NCBI RefSeq assembly: GCF_946479885.1
Contig: NZ_CAMLHM010000001.1
Coordinates: forward strand, 1-64,000
DNA: 64,000 nucleotides
Direction of reading: 5' to 3'
From: an uncultured Devosia sp.
Lineage (GTDB): Bacteria > Pseudomonadota > Alphaproteobacteria > Rhizobiales > Devosiaceae
The notes under the pieces were generated by a model. The model worked only from the letters and a program-made list of their open reading frames with translations, was not told the DNA's origin and did not search any database. Shown piece by piece: positions 17,813 to 25,890 of the stretch (positions within the stretch are counted from its first letter, which is position 1; every line of letters starts with the position of its first letter). A program made the translations under genes and the position numbers.

Positions 17813-18756
17813 AGGATGCTGCTCTCTTTCTGGAGGCGGCGCTGGACCAACACGGCGACCGTGACAAAGACGAAGCCGACCACCGACTGGAACAGGCCGA
17901 TCGCGGCCGTGGTGCCGAAATTGCCGATGGTTCGCAGCGAGCGAAACACATAGGTGTCGATGACGTCGGTGGTGGGAAACAGGATGCCGTTGTCCTGCAC
18001 GATGGCGTAGATGGTGGCGAAATCGCCGAAGAAGATGCGGCCCACACCGAGCACGATCAGAATGCCCATGGTCGGGAGAAGCAGCGGCGTGGTGATGGAC
18101 AAGGCCATGCGGGCCCTGCTGGCGCCGTCAATGGCGGCCGCCTCATAGACTTCCTCGGATATGGAGGTGATAGCGGCCAGGAAGATCACCGACGTGTAGC
18201 CGCCAAGCTGCCAGACCTTGACGATGGTCAAGATCCACGGCCATGCCCCTGGCGTGGTGTACCAGGCCAGCTGCGGGACATCGAAGACGTTCAGCACATC
18301 GTTGATGATGCCGCCGCGCCCGCCCACCCCGGACAGGATCGCCTGCAGCATCAGGCTGATGACGATCGGCGAGACGAAATAGGGAAAGAAGATCGATGAC
18401 TGGATAAAGCGGCGAAAGAACTGCCCGCGGATTTCGTTCAGCATCAAGGCCAGCAACAGGCCGGCGGCCAGGGAGGCGCTGAGGAACAGCACATTGAGGA
18501 CCAGCGTATTGGCCACGATGGTCGCCGCGTCGCCGCTCGACAGGAAGTAGCGGAAATTGGCGAGGCCGTTCCACGGGCTGCCGAAGATGCCGGCACGAAT
18601 ATTGAAGTCCTTGAAGGCCACCACCAGGCCAACCATCGGGCCATAGGCAAAGACCAGGAACCAGACGATACCGGGCGCCGCCAGAAGAACCAGCGCCGTC
18701 ATATCCCCGGCCGAAATGCGGCGTTTTCGACGCCCTGTGCGAGCTGCCTGTTGCAC
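17809..18756 (-). CDS. Carbohydrate ABC transporter permease (LplB/YtbP type)
   Basis: This 315-residue sugar permease is the first gene of the minus-strand transport operon. It has a basic start, a first membrane segment (LVLLAAPGIVWFLVFAYGP), then GLVVAFKDFNIRAGIFGSPW typical of LplB. The EAA loop is EEVYEAAAIDGASRARMALS. It makes the heterodimeric channel with the 16850-17812 product. The palindrome CGTGTAACTAGTTTCACG at 18777-18794 lies 21 bases upstream of the start, in a position to block its promoter, and probably binds the divergent LacI regulator. Confidence 0.9.
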   Translation of the reverse strand: MQQAARTGRRKRRISAGDMTALVLLAAPGIVWFLVFAYGPMVGLVVAFKDFNIRAGIFGSPWNGLANFRYFLSSGDAATIVANTLVLNVLFLSASLAAGLLLALMLNEIRGQFFRRFIQSSIFFPYFVSPIVISLMLQAILSGVGGRGGIINDVLNVFDVPQLAWYTTPGAWPWILTIVKVWQLGGYTSVIFLAAITSISEEVYEAAAIDGASRARMALSITTPLLLPTMGILIVLGVGRIFFGDFATIYAIVQDNGILFPTTDVIDTYVFRSLRTIGNFGTTAAIGLFQSVVGFVFVTVAVLVQRRLQKESSIL

Positions 18757-18776
18757 GACGCCCTCCTCGACGATTT

Positions 18777-18794
18777 CGTGTAACTAGTTTCACG
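18777..18794 (+). promoter_or_regulatory. LacI-type operator 1 (near-perfect 18-bp palindrome)
   Basis: CGTGTAACTAGTTTCACG is symmetrical except for one pair (position 5 against 14). It lies in the 89-bp divergent gap between the permease operon and the lacI-family gene. The same word recurs at 19945-19962, ahead of the plus-strand catabolic genes. Confidence 0.65.
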
Positions 18795-18845
18795 TACGCT
18801 AGATCACACGTCGACACGAGTCAAGCGAGGCTGTAGAGGTCAAGC

Positions 18846-19922
18846 ATGAGCACGAACGCAACCGACCCAAAACCGCCCCGGGGCACACGCGGACCAGACC
18901 GCGTAACCCCCGTAAACCTGCGCGATGTGGCCGCGCATGCGCAGGTCTCGGTCGCCACGGCATCGCGCGTTTTTGCCGGCAACCCGAACGTGCAGCCGGA
19001 CAGCAAGGCGCGGGTTCTGGCCTCGGCGGAGGAGCTCGGTTACGTCGTCAACGGGCTTGCCCGCGCCATGACCGGGCGTGGCCCGCAATCAATCGCCTTC
19101 GTCGTTCGCGCCATGATCGGTCCCACCTTCGCGGCGCTCGCCGCCGGCGTCGAAAGCGTGGCCCGGGGCAACGGCCACCTGGTGCTGATGTCGGCCACCG
19201 AAGGCGATCTAGCGCGGGAACGCGAACTGATCCGCATCCTGCGCGAATTGCGGGTGAAAGCCGTGCTTCTCGTCGGCTCGACCGAGAGCGACGCCGCCTT
19301 CGATGAGCGGGCCGCGGGCTATGCCAAGGACCTGGCCCAGGTCAACGCCTCGCTCATTCTTTGCGGTCGCCCGCCCATTGCGAGCCACCCTGGACTGGTC
19401 AGCGTGGATTATGACCAATCCGCCGGAGTCGGCGCGGCGGTCGATGAACTGATCCGGCTTGGACATACCCACATCGCCTACATTGGCGAGGGGCACGGCA
19501 TGACCACCGGCGAATTGCGGCTTGGCGGCTACGAGGCGGCCATGCGCCGCCATGGACTGGATCCGGCCCTGAGCCGGATCGCCGCCAACAATGAGGCCGA
19601 TGGGGCGCGGGCCGCCGATGAGCTGCTGCGCTCGGGCCCAAAGGTCACCGCCATCGTCACCATGACCGACAACATCGCCGTGGGCGCCTACCGTGCCGCG
19701 CGGGCCCTCGGCATCTCTCTGCCCGACGAGTTGTCCATCATCGGTTTTGACGATGCCCCCGTTGTCGGCGATCTCACGCCCGCGCTCACCACAGTGCATC
19801 CGCCCTTTTTCGAACTGGGCGTACGCGCGGCCGAAATTGCCCTCGACCTGGCGCCGGCAAAACACGTGCTTCTGCCGACGCGATTCGTGCTCAGAGAATC
19901 GGCCGTTCGCCCCAGAGCGTGA
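18846..19922 (+). CDS. LacI-family transcriptional regulator of the sugar ABC locus
   Basis: This 358-residue LacI/GalR repressor has a helix-turn-helix at about residues 24-45 (NLRDVAAHAQVSVATASRVF), a hinge helix (LARAMTGRGPQSIAFVVR), and a periplasmic-binding-like effector domain with LRLGGYEAAMRRHGLD and LSIIGFDDAPVVGDLTPALT. It has a 25-residue basic/Pro-rich extension before the HTH. It is placed between the transport operon and the catabolic operon, and each has a copy of the same palindrome upstream, so it probably controls both and itself. The inducer is presumably the transported sugar or a derivative. Confidence 0.9.
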   Translation: MSTNATDPKPPRGTRGPDRVTPVNLRDVAAHAQVSVATASRVFAGNPNVQPDSKARVLASAEELGYVVNGLARAMTGRGPQSIAFVVRAMIGPTFAALAAGVESVARGNGHLVLMSATEGDLARERELIRILRELRVKAVLLVGSTESDAAFDERAAGYAKDLAQVNASLILCGRPPIASHPGLVSVDYDQSAGVGAAVDELIRLGHTHIAYIGEGHGMTTGELRLGGYEAAMRRHGLDPALSRIAANNEADGARAADELLRSGPKVTAIVTMTDNIAVGAYRAARALGISLPDELSIIGFDDAPVVGDLTPALTTVHPPFFELGVRAAEIALDLAPAKHVLLPTRFVLRESAVRPRA

Positions 19923-19944
19923 TTCCAGCTTGCAATCCGATCGT

Positions 19945-19962
19945 CGTGTAACTAGTTTCATG
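19945..19962 (+). promoter_or_regulatory. LacI-type operator 2
   Basis: CGTGTAACTAGTTTCATG differs by a single base from the palindrome at 18777-18794. It lies between the lacI-family gene and the dehydrogenase start at 20000, where it could control the downstream operon independently of the regulator gene. Confidence 0.6.
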
Positions 19963-19999
19963 CAACTTCTTTGGTGCTTGGAACTGGGACGACGAGACT

Positions 20000-21040
20000 A
20001 TGGTGATGCTGGGGACACGACAGGCCGCGGGCCAGCCGAACGCGGAAACGCCGGCGGTGCGCTTCCTGCTCCTGCTCAATCCGCCTGACCTGGCCGATCT
20101 CCTGTTCGGTCCGGATCTGGCTGCGCTCAAGGCGGCAGGCGGCGTCAACCTGCATACCGGTCCATTCACCTCGCTCGACTCCGACGAGGCGCGCGCAGCG
20201 CTCGCGACCGCTGATGTTCTCATCACCGGCTGGGGCGCCCCCGCCTTGACGGAGCAACAGCTGGATGCCGCGCCGCGCCTTCGCCATGTCTTGCATGCGG
20301 GTGGTCAGGCCTCCCACTTTCTGCCCCCGGACGTGCGGCAGCGCGGCATCCAGCTCTCCAATGCCGGATGGATCAATGCCATCCCCGTTGCCGAATTTAC
20401 CTTTGCGATGATCATCCTGGCCAACAAGCAGGCCTTCCACATCCGCAACCTTTACGGCGAGCGGCGCGACTTCGTGCACCGCGAGGCCGAGTTCCCCACT
20501 GCGGGCAACCGGGGAAAGGTCATCGGCGTCGTCGGCGCGTCCCGCATCGGGCGCATCGTGATGGAGCGGCTGGGGGACATCGAGGTGTCCGTCAAACTCT
20601 TCGATCCCCACGTCGATGCCGCGATGGCGACGCGGCTTGGGGCGCAGCTGGTGCCCCTGGACGAGCTGATGGCTACCAGCGATATCGTCACCCTTCATCC
20701 GCCGCTGAATGCGGAAACAGAGGGCATGATCACGGCCCGCCACCTCGCGCAGATGCGGGACGGTGCGACCCTCATCAACACGTCTCGCGGCCTGATCATC
20801 GATCAGGACGCACTCGTCTCCGAGCTCAAAACCGGTCGCATCCATGCCATTCTGGATGTTACCCACCCCGAAGTGTTGCCAGCCGATCATCCGCTTTACG
20901 ACCTGCCCAACGCCTTCCTGACCCCCCATATTTCGGGTTCGATGGGCACCGAGATCGAGCGCATAGGCGCCCATGTCGCCAGCGAGCTCAACCGCATCGT
21001 GCTCGGCCAACCGCTCGCATTCCCTGAGATGGCCCTGTGA
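20000..21040 (+). CDS. D-isomer-specific 2-hydroxyacid dehydrogenase (NAD-dependent)
   Basis: This 346-residue member of the phosphoglycerate-dehydrogenase-like family has the dinucleotide motif GVVGASRIGRIV (about 176-187). The catalytic triad is visible as Arg in NTSRGLIID, Glu in VTHPEVLPADHPLY and His in LTPHISGSMG. It interconverts a 2-oxoacid and a D-2-hydroxyacid in the cytoplasm. Its position after a LacI operator and before a hydrolase and sugar ATPase suggests it acts on a sugar-derived 2-hydroxyacid. Two start codons (20000, 20006) are possible; neither has a strong ribosome site. The stop overlaps the GTG of the next gene, so the two are coupled. Confidence 0.87.
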   Translation: MVMLGTRQAAGQPNAETPAVRFLLLLNPPDLADLLFGPDLAALKAAGGVNLHTGPFTSLDSDEARAALATADVLITGWGAPALTEQQLDAAPRLRHVLHAGGQASHFLPPDVRQRGIQLSNAGWINAIPVAEFTFAMIILANKQAFHIRNLYGERRDFVHREAEFPTAGNRGKVIGVVGASRIGRIVMERLGDIEVSVKLFDPHVDAAMATRLGAQLVPLDELMATSDIVTLHPPLNAETEGMITARHLAQMRDGATLINTSRGLIIDQDALVSELKTGRIHAILDVTHPEVLPADHPLYDLPNAFLTPHISGSMGTEIERIGAHVASELNRIVLGQPLAFPEMAL

Positions 21041-21960
21041 CCGGCCTCCGTACATTGCGCCTCAAGGCGGGCGATGGTCCCCGCGCGACGCTTGTCGCAC
21101 TGCCTGGCCTGATGGAATCGACCGAAGCCCTGTTGCCAACATTGGGGCATTGGGCCTGTCGGGGGTTTGACATCCTTGGCATCGATCCACGCGGCCATGC
21201 CGGCTCCGCCCGCTGGACCGGCGCGCTGCTGGACCGCCACCCTGGCGACGTCATGGTCGAGGACATCCTGGCGACCCTTGAAGAGGCATCGGTCGATCCG
21301 CTCAGTCCTATCGTGCTTTTTGGGCACTCCGGCGGCGGCGCTGCGGCTGCGGCCGTTGCCGCCGCACTGTCCCGCCGCGTTCGGGCTGTCGTGCTTGAAG
21401 ACCCATTCTGGCGCCTGCCGGTGACGCAGTTTCAGGACCTGGCGGCGGCCGACGGGGCGAGTGCCGAGTTGCAGCGCAAAAAGGCCCTGAGCCCGGCCCG
21501 GCGCATCGACGAGATCAAGGCGATCTTTCCGCAATGGCCCGCCGATGAACTGGCAGCCTGGTCGCGCGCCAAGGATGACATGGACCTCTCTCTCGTCGCA
21601 AACGGTCACATCATTCCCGCCCGCGGCTGGCCGACCCTGATGGCTGACCTCGCCCAATCAGGGATTCCGGTGCTCGTGGTTACCGGCACGATCCGCACCG
21701 GCATGACCACCAATCATCGCGCCATCCTGCGCGCATTGGGCGTCGAGGTCGTGGTGGTGCGCGGCGCGACGCATTTCATCCGGCGCGATGCCCGGGATCT
21801 GTTTCACAAGCTGACCGACGCCTTTCTCGACCGGCACGTTCCGACCAAAGGTTCAAACGGCGCCGTTCGAGAAGCGGCCGCGTCCGGAATATTCGACAAC
21901 CTGTTGCGGGTGACGCCTCGCGATCTGCAGAACTTGGGAGGACCCTCATGGCCGAAGTGA
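21037..21960 (+). CDS. Alpha/beta-fold hydrolase
   Basis: This 307-residue hydrolase has the nucleophile elbow GHSGGG (Ser near residue 98), a likely oxyanion region VALPGLMES, the IDPRGHAGS turn typical of the family, and a plausible catalytic histidine in GATHFIRRDA. It starts with GTG overlapping the previous stop (GTGA, 21037-21040) and its 3' end overlaps the ATPase gene by 13 bases, so it belongs to the same operon. It may open a lactone or cleave an ester of the imported sugar or sugar acid, which would fit the neighbouring 2-hydroxyacid dehydrogenase. That substrate is an inference. No signal peptide is seen, so it is cytoplasmic. Confidence 0.82.
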   Translation: MTGLRTLRLKAGDGPRATLVALPGLMESTEALLPTLGHWACRGFDILGIDPRGHAGSARWTGALLDRHPGDVMVEDILATLEEASVDPLSPIVLFGHSGGGAAAAAVAAALSRRVRAVVLEDPFWRLPVTQFQDLAAADGASAELQRKKALSPARRIDEIKAIFPQWPADELAAWSRAKDDMDLSLVANGHIIPARGWPTLMADLAQSGIPVLVVTGTIRTGMTTNHRAILRALGVEVVVVRGATHFIRRDARDLFHKLTDAFLDRHVPTKGSNGAVREAAASGIFDNLLRVTPRDLQNLGGPSWPK

Positions 21961-22988
21961 AAATCGATGCGGTCGGCAAGCATTACGGTGCTGTCGAAGT
22001 GCTCAGTTCAGTATCCATCGACGTCAAGGACGGCGAGTTCCTCGTCCTGGTGGGACCATCAGGCTGTGGCAAGTCCACTCTTTTGCGCATGATCGCTGGC
22101 CTTGAAGAGATCACATCGGGTGAGATGTGGATTGGGCAGCGCATGGTCACCGACCTGCCTGCCAAGGAGCGCGACATCGCCATGGTGTTCCAGTCCTATG
22201 CGCTCTATCCGCATATGACTGTTGCAGACAATATGAGCTTTGCCCTCAAGCTCAAGGGCGTGAGCAAGTCCGATATCGCCGCCAAGGTGAAGGAATCGGC
22301 CAATATTCTGGGGCTGGAACATTTGCTCGAGCGCTATCCTCGGCAATTGTCCGGCGGCCAGCGCCAGCGCGTCGCCATGGGCCGCGCCATCGTGCGCAAC
22401 CCCCAGGTCTTCCTGTTCGACGAGCCGCTGAGCAATCTCGACGCCAAGCTGCGTGTCGTCATGCGCTCCGAAATCAAGGAATTGCATCAGCGCCTCGGAA
22501 CGACGACCGTCTATGTCACCCATGATCAGGTCGAGGCCATGACTCTGGCCGACCGGATTGTCGTCATGCGCGACGGTCGGATCGAGCAGATCGGCACGCC
22601 GCTTGAGCTCTATGACACGCCGGTAGACACCTTCGTGGCAGGCTTTATCGGTTCCCCGGCCATGAATTTCGTGAACGGCACAATGATGCAGCAGGGCTTC
22701 GCGCTCAAGGACGGGCCCACTCTGGAGACGCGCCGCTCTCCGGTCGGGGCAACGGCCTGCGGCATCCGCCCGGAGCACTTCCAGCTCGATGCGGGCGGGC
22801 TCGATTGTGAAGTGGTGGTCGTCGAACCCACCGGCTCGGAAACCCTGGTGATCAGCCGGCTGAACGGGCAGTCGATCACGGCAGTGTTCAAGGATCGCCT
22901 GGACGTGCGACCGGGCGACCGTATCAACCTCAAGCCTGATCCCGACAAGCTGCACTTCTTCGACGCCGAAGGCCGGCGCCTGGACTAG
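21948..22988 (+). CDS. Carbohydrate ABC transporter ATP-binding protein (MsmK/UgpC type)
   Basis: This 346-residue ABC ATPase has Walker A GPSGCGKST (about 36-44), signature LSGGQRQR (about 133-140), Walker B VFLFDEPLSNLDAKL and the switch histidine in VTHDQVEAMTLADRI. The C-terminal TOBE/regulatory domain (CGIRPEHFQLD, VVEPTGSETLVISRL) is characteristic of sugar importers. It is the only ATPase in the locus and no ATPase is present in the minus-strand permease operon, so it should energise those permeases (16850-18756) although it is transcribed divergently. A GGGAGGA ribosome site lies within the end of the hydrolase gene, seven bases before the ATG. Confidence 0.92.
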   Translation: MAEVKIDAVGKHYGAVEVLSSVSIDVKDGEFLVLVGPSGCGKSTLLRMIAGLEEITSGEMWIGQRMVTDLPAKERDIAMVFQSYALYPHMTVADNMSFALKLKGVSKSDIAAKVKESANILGLEHLLERYPRQLSGGQRQRVAMGRAIVRNPQVFLFDEPLSNLDAKLRVVMRSEIKELHQRLGTTTVYVTHDQVEAMTLADRIVVMRDGRIEQIGTPLELYDTPVDTFVAGFIGSPAMNFVNGTMMQQGFALKDGPTLETRRSPVGATACGIRPEHFQLDAGGLDCEVVVVEPTGSETLVISRLNGQSITAVFKDRLDVRPGDRINLKPDPDKLHFFDAEGRRLD

Positions 22989-23151
22989 CCGGCGGCGCCA
23001 GTAATAGACCGCATCGCGTCGCAAACAGTGAGAAATAGCTGGCACGGCGACATGCTCGGAAGCACATAGCACACCCATGTAATACGGCTGGGACTCGCTG
23101 CAGCGCCTTGCCTGGCGGAAAGCGAGGCTTCTCAATGGCTTAGCTGAAAGC

Positions 23152-23226
23152 TGGCTGGGGTGCTAGGATTCGAACCTAGGAATGTCGGTACCAAAAACCG
23201 ATGCCTTACCACTTGGCGACACCCCA
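23152..23226 (-). tRNA. tRNA-Gln (anticodon TTG)
   Basis: A 75-nt cloverleaf with encoded CCA. The acceptor arms TGGGGTG / CACCCCA pair perfectly with discriminator G. The anticodon stem ATCGGT / ACCGA encloses TTTTGGT, giving anticodon TTG. The T arm is CCTAG-GTTCGAAT-CTAGG. It is divergent from the tRNA-Pro gene 178 bases away. Confidence 0.95.
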
Positions 23227-23404
23227 ACGTGGCGCGGTTCCTACACGGTTTGGCAGGGCTTCGCAACACGGCCGCGGCACCCGCAAAAAGCCTGCGCTAG
23301 GCGCTTGAACGGGAGGGCAAGCGCGGCTATAACCCGGCCCATTGCGACAGCTGGTGGCAGCCGGAAACGGCCCCACACCACACAAATCCCGTGTCGCTTC
23401 CTGA

Positions 23405-23481
23405 CGGAGTATAGCGCAGCCTGGTAGCGCACCTGCTTCGGGAGCAGGGGGTCGAGTGTTCGAATCACTCTACTCCGACCA
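23405..23481 (+). tRNA. tRNA-Pro (anticodon CGG)
   Basis: A 77-nt cloverleaf with encoded CCA. The acceptor CGGAGTA / TACTCCG pairs perfectly with discriminator A. The anticodon stem CCTGC / GCAGG encloses TTCGGGA, so the anticodon is CGG. The T arm is GAGTG-TTCGAAT-CACTC. A strong terminator follows at once. Confidence 0.95.
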
Positions 23482-23486
23482 ATCAA

Positions 23487-23517
23487 CCCCGGCCTCTGAC
23501 GAGGTCGGGGTTTTTTT
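23487..23517 (+). terminator. Rho-independent terminator of tRNA-Pro
   Basis: CCCCGGCCTC / GAGGTCGGGG (10 bp with one G-U pair) around TGAC, followed by seven T. It begins five bases after the tRNA CCA end. Confidence 0.9.
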
Positions 23518-23578
23518 ACGCCGACAGGGCGGCACCTGCCCCTGCCGCCGATGGTTCCATGACCCAGTGAGCCAAAGA

Positions 23579-23607
23579 CGCCCGCCATCGGTGGGCGGCG
23601 CGCTTTT
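23579..23607 (+). terminator. Possible second hairpin terminator in the tRNA-Pro/marR gap
   Basis: CGCCCGCC / GGTGGGCG (8 bp, one G-U) around ATC, then GCGCGC and four T. The 298-base stretch 23482-23779 otherwise holds only the terminator before it and the hairpin at 23731-23758; I see no gene in it. Confidence 0.3.
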
Positions 23608-23730
23608 GTCGGCTGTGCCCGAACCACGCAATTTGCCCCCGGAATCGTGTCACATCTTAACGATGCTGTGACGCGACGTTATTCGTGGTGTAAAAGGGTT
23701 TGTATGAGGAGGGGGACGAGTGACCTAGGT

Positions 23731-23758
23731 CGGCCCGAACGCCAAAGCGTCGGGGCCG
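23731..23758 (+). promoter_or_regulatory. Stem-loop just upstream of the marR start
   Basis: CGGCCCGAACGC / GCGTCGGGGCCG pairs over 12 bp with one mismatch around a CAAA loop, 21 bases before the TTG start. It could be a leader hairpin, a dyad operator or an attenuator. Nothing decides between these. Confidence 0.35.
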
Positions 23759-23779
23759 AATGTTGCTGCGGAGTTTGCT

Positions 23780-24199
23780 TTGCGGTCCCAATCGACATCG
23801 GCACTCGCCGAACTGCTTGAGCTGACGGCACGCATGCTGCATTCGCGCGGCTATGCGGAAGAGCTGTTTCCCGCGCAATGGGCGGCTCTGCGCTATTTTT
23901 CCCGCGCACCGGTGAGTCAGCGCACTGCCAGCGCGCTGGCCCGGTTCCAGGGCTTGGCCAATGGCCCGGTAAGCCGCACGGTGCGGACGCTGGTGCAGAA
24001 GGGTCTCTTGGCCAAGGCGGCAGAGCAACCAAGGGGCCGCGCCGAGCTGCTGGAGCTGACCAGCAGCGGACGAAGCAAGCTCGAGCAGGATCCCACACGG
24101 GCCGTAGAAGCGGCGATCGGCGAATTGGGCAGCAGCGAACAGGAGTGCTTTGCACGCTCGCTTGATCTCATCGTCCGCCGGCTCTCGCCGCCGCGCTAG
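23780..24199 (+). CDS. MarR-family transcriptional regulator
   Basis: This 139-residue winged-helix protein of MarR type has ELFPAQWAALRYFSRAP in the entry helix, a recognition region in ALARFQGLANGPVSRTVRTL, and a beta-wing LVQKGLLAKAAEQPRGRAEL, with a C-terminal dimerisation helix (LDLIVRRLSP). The start is TTG at 23780, with GGAG nine bases upstream; the nearer ATG at 23760 is out of frame. It is monocistronic, convergent with bioY, and its targets are not evident. A strong stem-loop (23731-23758) precedes the start. The length is typical of the family. Confidence 0.8.
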   Translation: MRSQSTSALAELLELTARMLHSRGYAEELFPAQWAALRYFSRAPVSQRTASALARFQGLANGPVSRTVRTLVQKGLLAKAAEQPRGRAELLELTSSGRSKLEQDPTRAVEAAIGELGSSEQECFARSLDLIVRRLSPPR

Positions 24200-24203
24200 G
24201 CAA

Positions 24204-24229
24204 ACAAAAGGCCGGCACGGGGCCGGCCT
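24204..24229 (-). terminator. Terminator downstream of bioY
   Basis: The arms AGGCCGGC / GCCGGCCT (8 bp) enclose ACGGG. On the minus strand the stem is followed by TTTTGTTTG, a good U-rich tail. The hairpin also ends the convergent marR transcript. Confidence 0.7.
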
Positions 24230-24252
24230 CCTGAGAAATCGTGTTGCCGGAA

Positions 24253-24867
24253 TTAGCGTTTGGAAAACAGCTTCCAGGCGCCCGTCACGGTCAGTGCCGC
24301 CAGGGCCATCTTGAGGATGTCCCAGACGATGAAGGGCTGCACCGCCTTGGCGAAGGCCGAGGCGACGACATTGGCCTGATCGATCCACTGGGCCTGGCCC
24401 GCCATGAACAGCAGCCAGGCAAAACCGAGCACAAACAGGACGGCGTCGCCGACCAGCATGGCGGCGAACAGGGTCAGGGGCTTGCCCGAGGCACCACGAT
24501 CGGCAGCGTAGCCGACAATGGCAGCCAGCAGCAGGAAGCCGATGAGGAAGCCGCCAGTCGGGCCCATCAGATAGGGAATGCCGGCCGAGGCACCGGCAAA
24601 GACCGGCAGGCCAAATGCGCCTTCGAGCAGGTAGAGGGCCACGGTGGCCACGCCGATGCGCAGGCCAAAAGCGGCCGCCAGGGCAGCGATGGCAAAGCTC
24701 TGCAGCGTCACCGGCACCGGCCATACCGGCACGTTGATCTTGGCGCAGATGGTGATGAGCAGCGTACCGAGCACGACCGTCACGAGATTGGACGCGAGAC
24801 GGGCAGCATCGCCCTTGGGCTGGAATACGCCGAGCAGCGTATTGGGCGTGGTCAAAGTCACGGCCAT
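24253..24867 (-). CDS. bioY: Biotin transporter substrate-binding subunit BioY
   Basis: This 204-residue ECF-type S component has six hydrophobic segments and the BioY hallmarks: VPVWPVPVTLQSFAIAALAA near residue 45, then GLPVFAGASAGIPYLMGPTGG, and FLIGFLLLAAIVG. It binds biotin in the inner membrane. The frame starts at 24927, but the ATG at 24867 (MAVTLTTPN) has AAGG at the right distance and begins where homologues begin. No bioM or bioN is adjacent, so it either works alone or uses partners encoded elsewhere. I looked for a BioR-type TTATCTATAA box in the upstream gap and found none. Confidence 0.9.
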   Translation of the reverse strand: MAVTLTTPNTLLGVFQPKGDAARLASNLVTVVLGTLLITICAKINVPVWPVPVTLQSFAIAALAAAFGLRIGVATVALYLLEGAFGLPVFAGASAGIPYLMGPTGGFLIGFLLLAAIVGYAADRGASGKPLTLFAAMLVGDAVLFVLGFAWLLFMAGQAQWIDQANVVASAFAKAVQPFIVWDILKMALAALTVTGAWKLFSKR

Positions 24868-24964
24868 TTCATACCTTCCATGCTTAAGCTGAACCGGCGT
24901 CCCCTCCCGGGCCGCGCTGTCGTTCACGTGATGACCTGTTTAATCTCTCGGTAAAGTGAGTGCA

Positions 24965-25873
24965 ATGGCGTCAGCCGCCCCCGCCCTGACCTTCGAGCGG
25001 GCCTTCGATCCGCAGACAGGCCGTTCCATAAAGGTGGCAGACGGTATCACCCGCGTCACTGCGCCCAATGCCAGCGCCTATACATTTACCGGCACCAACA
25101 GCTTTCTTCTGGGCCACGAGCGACTTGCCGTCCTCGATCCCGGCCCTGACGACCCGGTGCATATGGCCGCCCTGGTCGATGCGATCGGCGGCCGGATGGT
25201 CGATGCCATCATCCTCACGCATACCCATCGCGATCATAGTGCATCGGCGCGGCGCCTGGCGCGCGACCTGGGGGCGCCGCTCTGGTTCGGCGGACCGCAT
25301 CGGCTGTCGCGCCCGCTGCGCCGATTCGAGCGTAACCCGATCCGCAGGTCGTGCGATTGGGATCTGATGCCGGACCGCACCCTGACCGACGGCGACGCCA
25401 TTATGGCCGGCGATCTGCCGCTGGTTGTCCATGCCACGCCCGGCCACTGCGCCAACCATCTCGCCTTCAGCAGCGGCGATATCCTGCTCAGTGGCGATCA
25501 TGTCATGGGCTGGAACTCGACCCTGGTTTCTGTCCCCGATGGCTCGATGGCCGACTATCTGGCCTCGCTGGACAAGGTGATGGCCCTGCCATGCCGCCAC
25601 TATCTGCCGGCCCATGGCGGTCCCATCGCCGACGGCCCGGCTTACGCGACGGCGCTTAAGGCGCATCGTCAGATGCGCAACGCGCAGGTCATAGCCGCGG
25701 TTCGGGCCGGCGCCAGCACCGTGGCTGCCGTGGTGGCCTCTATCTACCCGGCCCAACCCCTGCCCGTACGCATGGCAGCCCGGATGACCATCACGGCCCA
25801 TGTGGAGTATCTTGTGGCGCTGGGCCAACTCAGCGTGTCGCGCGGACTGTTCGGCACGCGTCTGTCGCCATAA
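24965..25873 (+). CDS. Metallo-beta-lactamase-fold hydrolase with C-terminal winged helix
   Basis: This protein of about 302 residues is close to the LACTB2-like branch. The metal motif HTHRDHS (about 81-87) is followed by metal-binding His in HATPGHCANHL and Asp in LLSGDHVMGW; the last histidine is in YLPAHGGPI. The C-terminal about 60 residues look like the small winged-helix domain of this family (VAAVVASIYPAQPLPVRMAA). LACTB2-type proteins include ribonucleases and thioester or lactone hydrolases, so the substrate is open. A GTG at 24956 is an alternative start. It is divergent from bioY and is followed by a palindromic repeat. Confidence 0.83.
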   Translation: MASAAPALTFERAFDPQTGRSIKVADGITRVTAPNASAYTFTGTNSFLLGHERLAVLDPGPDDPVHMAALVDAIGGRMVDAIILTHTHRDHSASARRLARDLGAPLWFGGPHRLSRPLRRFERNPIRRSCDWDLMPDRTLTDGDAIMAGDLPLVVHATPGHCANHLAFSSGDILLSGDHVMGWNSTLVSVPDGSMADYLASLDKVMALPCRHYLPAHGGPIADGPAYATALKAHRQMRNAQVIAAVRAGASTVAAVVASIYPAQPLPVRMAARMTITAHVEYLVALGQLSVSRGLFGTRLSP

Positions 25874-25890
25874 GGCCGCTCACTGTCCAC

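Noticed and set aside
23152..23481. tRNA pair as an integration site for a genomic island
   Set aside because: No integrase, no repeated tRNA 3' end and no change of gene style on either side.
24868..24964. Biotin-responsive BioR operator before bioY
   Set aside because: No TTATCTATAA-like palindrome is present in the gap.
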